From: Sabethes cyaneus
Lineage: Eukaryota; Arthropoda; Insecta; Diptera; Culicidae
DNA: 64,000 nucleotides
Direction: 5' to 3'
NCBI RefSeq assembly: GCF_943734655.1
Contig: NC_071355.1
Span: 33,989,434-34,053,433, forward strand
Below the pieces are notes generated by a model. That model ran no database searches and had not been told where the DNA came from. It saw nothing but the letters and a program-made list of their open reading frames with translations. Below are positions 48,309 to 60,622 of the stretch, in pieces; position 1 is the stretch's first letter, and each line of letters starts with the position of its first letter. The position numbers were made by a program, and so were the translations under genes.

Positions 48309-49867
48309 TCTTATATATAAAAATGGAAGTGAAAAAGTTCGACCGCGCATCACTTGAGAACGGAGCGTCCGATTTGAGCCGTCTTTTCTTTATTGTGTTC
48401 GTTTCCACCACCGCTATGTTTTTACGGCGAGAAAAGTTGAAAAATTTACTGGGAAAATAGGAAAACTCGAAAAATTAGTTTTCCATATAAAACCCGCAAC
48501 GCATTGTATGCGCCATGTCGTTGGCTGCTATGATCATCGTACGATTTTTTGCAGCACCGTTGTCGTATTCAAACAAACACGTGGTTACCTTCATTGGAAT
48601 CGCCACATCTAACAATGCTATTAAACTTTTTGGGGGTTTACAATTTCAGAAAATAACCAATTCATAGGTCCAACTTATTAATCAACCGAAACTCAAGCCT
48701 AAAGCGTCAGCAATAAAATTCGTTAATTTCATTCATTCGTTCATTCATTTATCAAATTTATGAACCAACACGAATCATTTATATTCCTTTTTACATCGGA
48801 TGCGTAGCCAGAAGATCCAGTGCAGGTTAACAAAAGGTTTAAGCACTAAATTGCCACTTCCCAATCGTCAAATGAAGAATACATTTTGCATATGTTAACG
48901 GATTATGAGCATATTCGGCTTAACTGAATATCAAGCTAATAAATCAACAGTAAGAGCATATGATTTAGAATTTTTAAAAAAATAGTGAACGAAGCAACTA
49001 TTATACATCGTATTTAAGGGATCAGGCCCGGCGTAGTGGTTAGCATTCACGCCTTTCACGCCGTGGACCCGGGTTCAAATCCCAACCCTGCAGAAGTCAC
49101 GAATGACCCAAGCTGGTTAAAGTGACTATAATCAAAACAAAAAACAATCGTATTTAACTTTCAGTCGATTTCATTTCGTATTAGACTCTTTAGAAGTGTA
49201 AAAAGGTTTATAAAATGACGCTTTTATGTTAAATTGTTTTAGTGCGTGAATTACCAAAGGAACAATACGTCGATCAATTGATTTTGTGGAATAATAAAAT
49301 TTAGTTTGTTTTGAGAATTGAGAATAACAGTTATCGAGATTCAGCAATGCAATTCCTTTGGGTAATTCTTATCAATAGATTTATGAATCAAAAAAAAAAA
49401 AAAATAAAAATCTGATGACTATTGATATTGAATACATATCAGAATATCAAATAAAATTGGCCCTTAAATTATCGAGAAATTCCAAAGTTGCAGCAGACGA
49501 TATTAGCCGTCGTACCAAATTTTACAACAAATATATTAACATCCAGTATAACTATTTTTAACCAGCAAAGTTTATAAAACAAGACTCAATGCAACTACCA
49601 CAAACACGACTGTTGATATTGCGGGGATTAGCAAACCAACTTTTACACCGATATGCATTTCTTACGAATGACTTAATACAGTTGTTAAATTTAGACATTC
49701 TCTGAAATTTAATAAACCAAACGCAGAACTCCTTAGACAACGGCAAAACTTGACTTATACCTAGAAAATATCCCTTTTTATAAAACGCTGCAGGAGTTTA
49801 TCTGAAGTTTACATATCGTATATTTAGCAGTAATTTGTGGCAGTACGAAGTTTGCCGGGTCTTCTAG
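48309..49867 (+). mobile_element. Non-autonomous Helitron/Helentron-like element, 1.56 kb
   Basis: The 5' end TCTTATATATAAAAATGG followed by CGACCGCGCATCACTTGAGA resembles the TCTATATATATAAAAATG-type start of insect Helitron-like elements. The 3' end TTTGCCGGGTCTTCTAG has the terminal CTAG expected of Helitrons, followed by T. There are no terminal inverted repeats and no target duplication, as expected for this class. No Rep/helicase is encoded. A tRNA-Glu SINE lies inside. The host DNA on both sides is the ACTATATA boundary of the repeat unit described at 49868. Confidence 0.6.
49018..49146 (+). mobile_element. tRNA-Glu-derived SINE (copy 2) with 11-bp target duplication
   Basis: The head follows tRNA-Glu: GCGTAGTGGTTAGCATTCAC (A box), an anticodon-loop-like CTTTCAC giving TTC, and the B box GGGTTCAAATCCC. 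A tRNA-unrelated body with CAGAAGTCACGAATGACC follows, then an A-rich tail. Exact ATCGTATTTAA repeats flank it (49007-49017 and 49147-49157). It is inside the Helitron-like element, so it is the younger insertion. It lacks a proper acceptor stem, so it is not a tRNA gene. Confidence 0.85.
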
Positions 49868-50353
49868 TATAGTATAAAGATATAGAAATCACTTGGAAAA
49901 CCGGAAATGGAAAGAAGGTCCTGCGGGCCGAATGTCATATACCATTCGACTCAGTTTCGAAAACTGAGCATTTTCTGTGTGTGTGTGTATGTATGTGTGT
50001 GTGTGTGTGTGTATGTGTGTGTGTGTATGTGACGCTTTTAATCTCACTCACTTTTCTCGGAGATGGCTGGACCGATTTTAATGTTCTTAGTGTCAAATGA
50101 AAGGTCTAGGTCTCCCATTGGTCGCTATTGAATTTCATACTGATCGGACTTTTAGTTCAAAAGTTATGTATAAAAATATGAAAAATATGGAACTTCATTA
50201 TCTCATAGGTCCATTAACCGATTTGAACAAAATTGATTGCATATAAAAGAAGAGCCTTGCAAACCCTTAACTTCCAAATTTCATGACGATTGGGCTTGTA
50301 GTTTGAAAGTTACATAAAGAAATGTGAAAAAATAGTATTTAAAACATATTTTT
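49868..50353 (+). repeat. Repeat unit U with GT microsatellite (copy 1)
   Basis: From TATAGAAATCACTTGGAAAA through GGTCCTGCGGGCCGAATG, a GT run (49976-50032), GATGGCTGGACCGATTTTAA and a TTTTTGCCTTTCTACTATA end. Further copies lie at 50374-50870 (same orientation) and 54905-55435 (inverted). Non-coding; class unknown. Confidence 0.75.
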
Positions 50354-50493
50354 GCCTTTCTACTATATAAATATATAGTATAAAGGTATAGAAATCACTT
50401 GGAAAACCGGAAATGGAAAGAAGGTCCTGCGGGCCGAATGTCATATACCACTCGACTCAGTTTCGAAAACTGAGCATTTTCTGTGTGTGTGTA

Positions 50494-50528
<35 letters not shown>

Positions 50529-51091
50529 AACGCTTTCAATCTCACTCACTTTTCTCGGAGATGGCTGGACCGATTTTAATGTTCTTAGTGTCAAATGAAA
50601 GGTCTAGGTGTCCCATTGGTCGCTATTGAATTTCATACTGATCGGACTGTTAGTTCAAAAGTTATGTATAAAAATATGAAAAATATGGGACTTCATTATC
50701 TCATAGATCCCTTAACCGATTTGAACAAAATTGATTGCATATGAAAGAGGAGTCTTGCAAACCCTTAAGTTCCAAATTTCATGACGATTGGACTTGTAGT
50801 TTGAAAGTTACATAAAGAAATGGGAAAAAATAGTATTTAATACATATTTTTGAAACATATAAACATTAATTCAATGAAAAACATCACACATTTTATTATT
50901 ATTTGAAAATTACTGCTGAGATCTATCAAACGAAACCGAGTTATTGAAAATCGGACGGTTCATTCAAAAGTTATTCAAACTTTAACACTTGAGCACCGTA
51001 TATAAAACCGTTAAAACGTGTGAAATCAAAACATATCAATCAAATGTTGATTGTATTCAATGTGTGTGATGTATGTATGTATGTATGTATG

Positions 51092-51122
<31 letters not shown>

Positions 51123-51295
51123 GTATGTATGTATGTATGGATGTATGTATGTATGTATGTATGTATGTATGTATGTATGTATGTATGTATGTATGTATGT
51201 ATGTATGTATGTATGTATGTATGTATGTATGTATGTATGTATGTATGTATGTATGTATGTATGTATGTATGTATGTATGTATGTATGTATGTATG

Positions 51296-51326
<31 letters not shown>

Positions 51327-51436
51327 GTGTGTATGTGATGACAATTTGCAATTTTTAAATTTGCATTGAAATTCAAGAAAAGTTAGAAACATGTCAATTG
51401 TCTGAAGTTTTTGAAGCCTCTTAGTGGAATACGAAC

Positions 51437-51632
51437 TCTGAAATTAAAGAAAAGAAAAAACTTTTACCGACTAAATTCCACTATTTAATATTCGTTCGCG
51501 ACAGATACGTATACGCTTTGAAATCAGACACTGATGAAGCCTGCACGTCGTAGGCGAACTACGTATCTGTCGCAAATAAATATTAAATAGTAGGATTCAA
51601 TCGAAAAGTTTTTTCTTTTCTTTGATTTCAGA
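51437..51632 (+). ncRNA. Hairpin with hammerhead-like motif (arm 1)
   Basis: Inverted arms of about 75 bp close on GCGACAGATACGTA/TACGTATCTGTCGC. Between them lie CTGATGA (51531-51537), an extra A, helix GCCT/AGGC (51539-51542 and 51552-51555) and GAAC (51556-51559). This resembles a hammerhead core with a very long helix III. Two features depart from the consensus: the extra base before helix II and C instead of A after GAA. Activity is therefore doubtful. The tail resembles the insertion at 52449-52574, so the hairpin is probably two Penelope-like terminal fragments placed head to head. Confidence 0.45.
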
Positions 51633-52448
51633 TTTCAATTGTTATTTTCTTCTCTTGCTGTTACTCACAATTGTACAAGAAAAGCAAAAAGCGAAAAAAG
51701 CAGTTGATTTAAGCATGTAGGTAAAGTGGTGTATAGGATTAAAGTGTGTTGATTTTACCAAATAAATGTATAGAAATTTCAAACAAATTTTGCGCATCAA
51801 TAGATGCTCTTTTCAATCATTAGATATTAGAGCTTAGAAATGTTATATGAAAAATAGGAAGTAAACGTTGCGCGGTAGTAATTTTGTAAGGTTTGTTTTC
51901 GTTAGTGACATTTTAAAGGACAGATGTCTTATGTCATGTATCATGTTTTAATAAATCCAAAATGACAAGCGCAGAAAATCATGTCGATCATATTTTTCAT
52001 TCTCAAGCATGTTTATGGCGCAACTTTTGCACTATTCTTCGACCTCGTCTTGTTTTCCTAACCCTCTAACATTGTAAAAACGATGCGATCAAGCTAATGA
52101 CTATCTTTTCATGAAGGTACATTCAAAAGAAGCTCAAGTTTAGATTTGTATGCAAAAATAATTATCTGAAGGAGCACTAGCTAAGAAATTTCTCTTTTTC
52201 ATATCTAATGCTCTATTCAGTTATTTTTTCTAATCCAGATATGTTGCAAAATTGAAGCCAAGCAAACTAATAGTAAAATTTTCAGATTAATCATTTTGTT
52301 GTAGATATCCTTTTTCTTCAAAAGCGAAGTATAATAAAAAATTCTGAACTCTTGTTTTTCAAAGATGCTAACTTTTGAACGCATGGTATTAATATCAAAA
52401 TATCAAAACATCTGCTATGAACACATATTTCATATTGTCAATTCAAAA

Positions 52449-52574
52449 CAAAACAGTCTAAGTTAGTTAGATACTGATGAAGGTCACACGTCGAGACCGA
52501 AATACGTATTTATCAATAGAGCACAGTAGTAGAATTAAAGGATATAAATAACTTTTTGTTTTACTTCTTTTTTA
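52449..52574 (+). mobile_element. 126-bp insertion carrying a hammerhead-like motif, 11-bp target duplication
   Basis: Present in arm 1 and absent from arms 2 and 3. Flanked by TCAATTCAAAA (52438-52448 and 52575-52585). It contains CTGATGA (52474-52480), an extra A, helix GGTC/GACC (52482-52485 and 52495-52498), GAAA (52499-52502) and then the self-complementary ATACGTAT. A T-rich end follows. It resembles a solo Penelope-like terminal fragment or a small ribozyme-bearing retroelement. Confidence 0.65.
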
Positions 52575-53020
52575 TCAATTCAAAAAAAGTTTCGTATGTG
52601 GCTCTGAAACCCGAAAGTTAAGGCCGTCTGTAGACCCGTTAGAGGGTTAATTTCTAATTTTCTATATATATTCATTCAAGTCTGAATAAATTATCTTTTG
52701 AGTTAACATTATTTTTCTATCAATCACGTAAATATTATAAAACTAAATAAGGTGTTCATTAAGTAACATAAATGACGCTTACAAGTATTTACGCACCGAA
52801 GGAAAGAAAATATAATTATTCTACGCAATACGTTGTGAATTTTATTGGCAAATTTTTGAGGAATTTCAGGAATACGGAACGGATATTAAGGAAAATAGTC
52901 AAGTTAATTATAGATGTTTCTGAGAAATTAAATAATGATTATTGAGGCAGTAGAAAGGCTAGGTCACGCCGCTAGGTGGATTAATTCGGGTTTTGTAACA
53001 TATAAGCATTAATTCAATAA

Positions 53021-55233
53021 AAAACCCGAATTAATCCACCTAGCGGCGTGACCTAGCCTTTCTACTGCCACAATAATAATTATTTAATTTCTCAGGAACA
53101 TCTATAATTAACTTGACTATATTTTTAAATATCCGTTCCGTATTCCTCAAAATCCTTATTTGCCAGTAAAATTCACAACGTATTGCGAAGAATAATTATA
53201 TTTTCTTTCCTTGGGTGCGTAAATTTATATTATTTGATGAACACCTTATTTAGTTTTATAATCGGTCGGCCTTAACTTTCGGGTTTCAGAGCCACATACG
53301 AAACTTGTATTGAACTGACAATATGAGATTTGTTTTCATAGCAGATTTTTTGATATTTTTTTTGAGTGGTTTTAGCCCAAAGGGTAGATTTTTTTTTATA
53401 TTTTGATATTAATACCATGCGTTCAAAAATTAGCATCTTTGAAAAACAAGAGTTCAGAAAAATTATTATTATACTTCGCTTTTGAAGAAAAAGGATATCT
53501 ACAACAAAATGATTAATCTCAAAATTTTACTATTAGTTTGCTTGGCTTCAATTTTGCAATATATCTGAATTAGAAAAAATAACTGAATAGAGCATTAGAT
53601 ATGAAAAAGAGAAATTGAACTTTTTCTTAGCTGGCGCTCCTTCAGGTAATTATTATTGCATGAAAATCAAAACTTGACCTTCTTTTGAATGTACTTTCAT
53701 GAAAAGATAATCATTAGCTTGATCGCATCGTTTTTACAATTAGAGGGTTAGGAAAACAAGATGAGTTCGAAAAATAGTGCAAAAACTGCGCCATAAACAT
53801 GCTTGATAATAAGAAATATGATCGATATGATTTCCAGTGCTTGTCATTTTTGATTTATTTATTAAAACATGATTCATGACATAAGACATCTGTCCTTTAA
53901 AATGTCACTAACGAAAATAAATCTTACAAAATTACTACCGTGCAATGTTTACTTCCTATTTTTCATATAACATTTCTAAGCTCTAGTATCTATGGATTGA
54001 AAAGAGCATATATTGATGCGCAAAATTTGTTTGAAATTTGTATAAATTTATTTGGAAAAATCAACTCACTAGTATTTTGATCCTATACACCACTAAAATT
54101 AACTGCTTTTCTCCGCTTTTTGGTTTTCGTGTACAATTGTGAGTAACAACAAGTGAAGAAAATGTCAATTGAAATCTAAAATCAAAGAAAAGAAAAAACT
54201 TTGCAATTGAATCCCGCTATTTAATATTTATTTGCGACAGATACGTAGTTCGCCTACGACGTGCAGGCTTCATCAGTGTCTTATTTCAAAGCGTATACGT
54301 ATCTGTCGCGAATAAATATTAAATAGTGGAATTTAGTCCGTAAGTTTTTTTCTTTTCTTTTATTTCAGAGTTCGTATTCCACTAAGAGGCTTCAAACACT
54401 GCTGACTATTGACATGTTTCTCACTTTTCTTGAATTTCATTGCAAATTGTCATCACATACACATACATACATACATACATACATACATACATACATACAT
54501 ACATACATACATACATACATACATACATACATACATACATACATACATACATACATACATACATACATACATACATACATACATACATACATACATACAT
54601 ACATACATACATACATACATACATACATACATACATACATACATACATACATACATACATACATACATACATACACACATACATCACACATATCTCATAC
54701 ATTGAATACAATCAACATTTGATTGATATGGTTTGATTTCACACGTTTTAACGGTTTAATATACGGTGCTTAAGTGTTAAAGTTTGAATAACTTTTGAAT
54801 GAAGCATCCGATTTTAAATAACTCGGTTTCATTTGATAGATCTCAGCAGTAATTTTCAAATAATCATAAAATGTGTGATGTTTTTCATTAAATTAATGCT
54901 TATATGTTACAAAAATATGTTTTAAATACTATTTTTTCACATTTATTTATGTAACTTTCAAACTACAAGTCCAATCATCATGAAATTTGAAAGTTAAGGG
55001 TTTGTAAGGCTCCTCTTTCATATGCAATCAATTTTGTTCAAATCGGTTAAGGGATCTATGAGATAATGAAGTCCCATATTTTTCGTATTTTTATACATAA
55101 CTTTTGAACTAAAAGTCCGATCAGTATGAAATTCAATAGCGAACAATGGGACACCTAGACCTTTCATTTGACACTAAGAACATTAAAATCGGTCCAGCCA
55201 CCTCCGAGAAAAGTGAGTGAGATTAAAAGCGTT

Positions 55234-55312
<79 letters not shown>

Positions 55313-55455
55313 TACACACACACAGAAAATGCTCAGTTTTCGAAACTGAGTCGAATGGTATATAACATTCGGCCCGCAGGACCTTCTTTCCATTTCCGGT
55401 TTCCAAGTGATTTCTATACCTTTATACTATATATTTATATAGTAGAAAGGCAAAA
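53021..55455 (-). repeat. Arm 2 of the giant palindrome (inverted)
   Basis: Inverted copy of arm 1, starting AACCCGAATTAATCCACC and ending with an inverted U (CA run 55239-55325) and TATATAGTAGAAAGGC. Its ACAT microsatellite lies at 54455-54680. Differences from arm 1 include the missing 126-bp insertion and a short local insertion near 53355-53395. Confidence 0.9.
54178..54368 (-). ncRNA. Hairpin with hammerhead-like motif (arm 2, minus strand)
   Basis: The same hairpin as in arm 1, read on the minus strand. CTGATGA is intact (54276-54270), with the same GCCT/AGGC helix and GAAC, and the closing stem GCGACAGATACGTA pairs fully. Confidence 0.45.
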
Positions 55456-55738
55456 CATCACACATTTTATTATTATTTGAAAATTACTACTGAGATCTAT
55501 CAAACGAAACCGAGTTATTTAAAATCGGACAGTTCATTCAAAAGTTATTTAAACTTTAACACTTAAGCACCGTATATTAAACCGTTAAAACTTGTGAATT
55601 CAAAACAAATGTTGATTGTATTCAATGTGTGTGATGTATGTATGTATGTATGTATGTATGTATGTATGTATGTATGTATGTATATATGTATGTATATATG
55701 TATGTATGCATGTATGTATGTATGTGTGTGTATGTGAT

Positions 55739-55846
55739 CCCAAGCAACAATGTGAGTTTGATTGTACTCTTATGGTGGTTTTCATGACCAATTTTGGTCT
55801 TGAATGTCATCATAAGAGTGTAATAAAACTCAAATTGTTACTTGGG
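55739..55846. mobile_element. Hairpin MITE, 108 bp, with known empty site
   Basis: CCCAAGCAACAATGTGAGTT at the left and its near complement at the right form arms of about 36-40 bp. AT flanks both sides. Arms 1 and 2 show the uninterrupted site GTGATGACAATTTGC, so the insertion happened after the X copies diverged. Confidence 0.85.
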
Positions 55847-55955
55847 ATGACAATTTGCAATTTTTAAATTTGCATTGAAATTCAAGAAAAGATGTTTCTC
55901 ACTTTTCTGAATCAATTGTCTGAAATTTTTGAAGCCTCTTAGTGGAATACGAAAT

Positions 55956-56150
55956 TTGAAATTAAAGAAAAGAAAAAACTTTTACCGACTAAATCCCACT
56001 ATTTAATATTTATTCGCAACAGATACGTATACGCTTTGAAATAAGACGCTGTTGAAGCCTGCACGTCGTAGGCGAACTACGTATCTGTTGCAAATAAATA
56101 TTAAATAATGGGATTCAATCGAAAAGCTTTTTCTTTTCTTTGATTTCAGA
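55956..56150 (+). ncRNA. Hairpin with degraded hammerhead-like motif (arm 3)
   Basis: As in arm 1, but the core reads CTGTTGA (56049-56055), which breaks the conserved CUGANGA box. The closing stem has changed on both sides (GCAACAG with CTGTTGC instead of GCGACAG with CTGTCGC), keeping the pairing. Confidence 0.45.
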
Positions 56151-57248
56151 TTTCAATTATCATTTTGTTCACTTGCTGTTACTCACAATTGTACACGAAA
56201 AGCAAACAGCGAAGAAAAGCAGTTAATTTAAGCATGAAGGTATAGTGGTGTATAGGATTAAAAATGAGTTGATTTTTCCAAATAAATTTATACAAATTTC
56301 AAACAAATTTTGCGCATCAATAGATGCTCTTTTCAATCAATAGATACTAGAGCTTAGAAATGTTATATGAAAAATAGGAAGTAAACGTTGCACGGTAGTA
56401 ATTTTGTAAGATTTGTTTTCGTTAATGACATTTTAAAGGACATATGTCTTATGTCATGTATCATGTTTCAACAAATAAATCAAAAATGACAAGCACTGAA
56501 AATCATATCGATCATATTTCCCATTCTCAAGCATGTTTAAGGCGCAGCTTTTGCAACCCTCTTGTTTTCCTAACCCTCCAACATTGTAAAAACGATGCGA
56601 TCAAGCTAATGACTATCTTTTCATGAAAGTACATTCAAAAAAAGCATAAGTTTTGATTTTCATGCAAAAATAATTATCTGAAGGAGCGCCAGCTAAGAAA
56701 AAGTTCAATTTCTCTTTTTCATATCTAATGCTCTATTCAGTTATTTTTCCTAATTCAGATATACTGCAAAATTGAAGCCAAGCAAACTAATAGTAAAATT
56801 TTGAGATTAATCATTTTGTTGTCGATATTCTTTGTCTTCAAAGGCGAAGTATAATAATAATTTTTCTGAACTCTTGTTTTTCAAAGATGCTAACTTTTGA
56901 ACACATGGTATTAATTAATTATCAAAAAATCTGTTCTGAACACATGATTCATATTGTCAATTCAAAACAAGTTTCCTATGTGGCTCTGAAGCCCGAAAGT
57001 TTAGGCCGACCGATTATAAAACTAAATAAGGTGTTACAAGTATTTACGCACACAAGGAAAGAAAATTTAATTATTCTACGCAATACGTTGTGAATTTTAC
57101 TGGCAAATAAGGATTTTGAGGAATACGGAACGGATATTTAAAAATATAGTCAAGTTAATTATACATAGATGTTCCTGAGAAATTAAATGATGATTATTGT
57201 GACAGTAGAAAGGCTAGGTCACGCCGCTAGGTGGATTAATTCGGGTTT

Positions 57249-57576
57249 TTTATATCGATATTTCGAATTTCCACTACCTGTTTCGCAATGGCCACGTAAT
57301 TTTCCTCGTCCTCAAATCGTATGCGAGCTCGAATAACTGTGATCGTGATCGGTGCGCCTGCCTCGGTGGATGTAGAACAATTCCTTTCCACTAACAACAA
57401 CTCCTTCATGTGACACTTGTGGATGATGCAGAGGATTCCTCAGTCTCTAGTAGCAGCAAGTGTCAGACTAACATTCTTTCCCTCCCAAATTGACCTGCAT
57501 GGGCGTGGTCAGCTTTGCTATTGATCATTACAAAGAATTAGATCACCAGAAAATGCACACCGTGAATGATCTGCTA
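57249..57576. other. Flank of unit X; no recognisable gene
   Basis: Complex sequence between arm 3 and the hAT MITE, with no domain-bearing frame. It would be part of the pre-insertion locus. Confidence 0.35.
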
Positions 57577-57584
57577 CTCCCAAG

Positions 57585-58265
57585 CAGGGCTTGAAAAGGG
57601 ATCGCAAGTTGAATGTGACTGCCGAGAATGCGAACTTTCCGCATACAAACTCCGCTTTTTGAACGATCATTTGACTGTTTTTTGAATTCAGTCAATCTGC
57701 CGCTTGCGCTGCTGCCGTCTTACAATTCACGCGGCATCTCAGCAAAAGCAAACAGTCAATCTCCCGTTTTGCTTTGCGCTTTGAGAATATAAACTGCAAA
57801 CTGACTGGAAGCATACGGTGACGTATTTTTTCGTTTCTCTTTTTGTCTCCAAATCGGGTGCTCGCAGTAATAGTTTGTCACCCGGACGTCGGTCCGACGC
57901 AAGCAAAATATTCGTTTGTATTGGACGGAGTCCGACCGACTTCTTTCATGCACATGTAGTGGTTGTTTTTTTGTAGTATTGAATCATACGCTTGTGCGGT
58001 TGCTTTTCGTAAGCGTAATGACTGCCAGTCATTTGACTGCTTTGCAGTCATTCGCTGCTCCAAACGGTAAAGGCAACTTGATCGAAACGAAAATGTTAAA
58101 AAGCTTTAGAATGCGTTCATTCTACTGCGTGCCATCGGCGTTTGACTGAGCAAACTGCCAGTTGTGTTATGCATAGCGTTCGTATTCCATCACTAAACGG
58201 ACGGTGTGAACTTGAATGCGCGTTGGTTTGACTGCGGTAGAAAAAAAGGATCGGTCGAAGCCCTG
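57585..58265. mobile_element. hAT-type MITE, 681 bp, with 8-bp target duplication
   Basis: CAGGGCTTGAAAAGG at the left and TCGAAGCCCTG at the right are imperfect inverted ends of hAT type. An exact CTCCCAAG lies on both sides (57577-57584 and 58266-58273). The inside contains several copies of TTTGACTG-like and CAGTCA words but no transposase. Confidence 0.85.
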
Positions 58266-58369
58266 CTCCCAAGCATCATTCTGTTGGTTCTTTGTGTAAT
58301 TTCAGTTGATCTAGATCAATCGCGGGCAACTCACGGGCCGCCAAACTATGCTATGCTGTGCTTTGCAAT

Positions 58370-59460
<1,091 letters not shown>

Positions 59461-59682
59461 TTATAGCAATACGGACTCCATTATCCGAGGATTCGATTAA
59501 CCGGGAAAAATGTTTTTTTTCACTCGTATAATCGAGCTAAAGATTATACGAGTGAAAAAAAAACATTTTTTTTAAATAATTTGTTTTAAACACAAATGTC
59601 ATAGTTTTCACGTTAGATAATGATTCTAGCATGATAAATACTGATTCGCCTACCTAAATATATGAAATTCCTTTTCTATATG

Positions 59683-60261
59683 CAGTATGATTTCGAATTT
59701 GGCATGGTTCGATTTTGGCATGCCTCGATTTGGCAACAAAAGTATCCGTTTTTGGCAACACAAAATATTTCCCTTACAAGAATATGCTTAAAAATCAGTC
59801 AGTTTCCGCATACATGCTTTAAATGATGCAGGAATGATGCCCTCAGTGAGTTCATGAAAAAAAGTCTACTGTTTTAGAATGTTTCAAACAATAATACACT
59901 GAAGTCGCTTTTTACGCGGTTTTTTTTACGCGACTATTTTTACTCGGTTTTCGGAATTTACGCGGTTTTTTACGCGGTTTTTTTACGCGGTTTTGATTTA
60001 CGCGGGACGTATCCTGCGCGTAAAAAGCGACTTGAGTATATGTTTATTGCTGTTGGACTACGGCTATTTGTGTCTTACCGCAGATTGCCAAAAACTTACC
60101 TGCACCGGACAGATAGCTCTTGGCGGACTTTTCAAGCATAAAATGATTGCAATCGTTGATTGCAATTATTATTTACATTCAATCTTTCGATCATATCAGA
60201 AAATTTTCGATTTTGGCAACATAGGCGACATGCGTTTGTTGCCAAATTCGAAATCCAACTG
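59683..60261. mobile_element. MITE with GATTTCGAATTTGGCA ends, about 579 bp
   Basis: CAGTATGATTTCGAATTTGG at the left and its near complement at 60236-60261 form inverted ends of about 22 bp. TTTGGCAAC words repeat inside both ends. The right flank is TA; the left is not clear. A smaller MITE is nested inside. Confidence 0.6.
59897..60036. mobile_element. Nested MITE with AAGTCGCTTTTTACGCG ends, about 140 bp
   Basis: The ends CTGAAGTCGCTTTTTACGCG and GCGTAAAAAGCGACTTGAG are inverted repeats, and the interior is repeated TTTTTACGCGG. TA is present at both borders. It splits the 579-bp MITE. Confidence 0.7.
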
Positions 60262-60340
60262 TATTTTTATCGGCGAGTAATGCAGATAATGGTATCAATT
60301 TTTAATTTTTAAACTGTTGCGTGGTATGATTCATAATTCA

Positions 60341-60460
60341 TTATCATCATCATCATCATCAAAATAATCATCAGCAAAGTCATCATCATCATGATCATAA
60401 TTATCAAAATAATCATCATCATCACGATCAACCATCATCATCATCATCATCATCAGTGAA
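60341..60460. repeat. ATC/GAT trinucleotide repeat
   Basis: Runs of ATC with interruptions. The minus-strand Asp-rich frame is an artefact. Confidence 0.9.
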
Positions 60461-60622
60461 AAAATTAAAGAAAGGAATTTATGATATCTAAGAGTAAAAA
60501 AACATGGCATACAAATAAAAATTGTTTCAACAATAAAATTCATCAGTGAAAAACATCATAAGAAAGGAATTTTCTAACTTTAGGGGAGATTGATCAATAC
60601 TAAAAATAGATTTATGACACCT

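Larger units (their letters stand above)
50350..52994 (+). repeat. Arm 1 of a giant palindrome (U plus unit X)
   Basis: Contains a second U copy, then unit X (from CATCACACATTTT at about 50882 to GGTGGATTAATTCGGGTTTT). X includes an ATGT microsatellite (51070-51336), a hairpin with a hammerhead-like motif (51437-51632) and about 1.3 kb of non-coding DNA. Arm 2 is its inverted copy after a 26-bp loop. It differs from the other arms by a 126-bp insertion at 52449-52574. Confidence 0.9.
55456..57248 (+). repeat. Arm 3: additional direct copy of unit X
   Basis: Starts exactly at the end of arm 2 with CATCACACATTTT and ends with TTAATTCGGGTTTTTT, as arm 1 does. It lacks U. Its ATGT microsatellite is shorter (55631-55735) and followed by a MITE. 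It gives a third version of X for comparing insertions. Confidence 0.9.

Noticed and set aside
49018..49146. Functional tRNA-Glu gene
   Set aside because: The acceptor stem is not formed and a SINE body, A-rich tail and target duplication follow.
51070..51336. Regular repeats considered as a CRISPR-like array
   Set aside because: A pure tetranucleotide microsatellite with no spacers, in eukaryotic DNA.
51020..51392. Repetitive MYVC and YIHT frames over the ATGT microsatellites
   Set aside because: Tetranucleotide repeats are open in all frames on both strands; they are not proteins.
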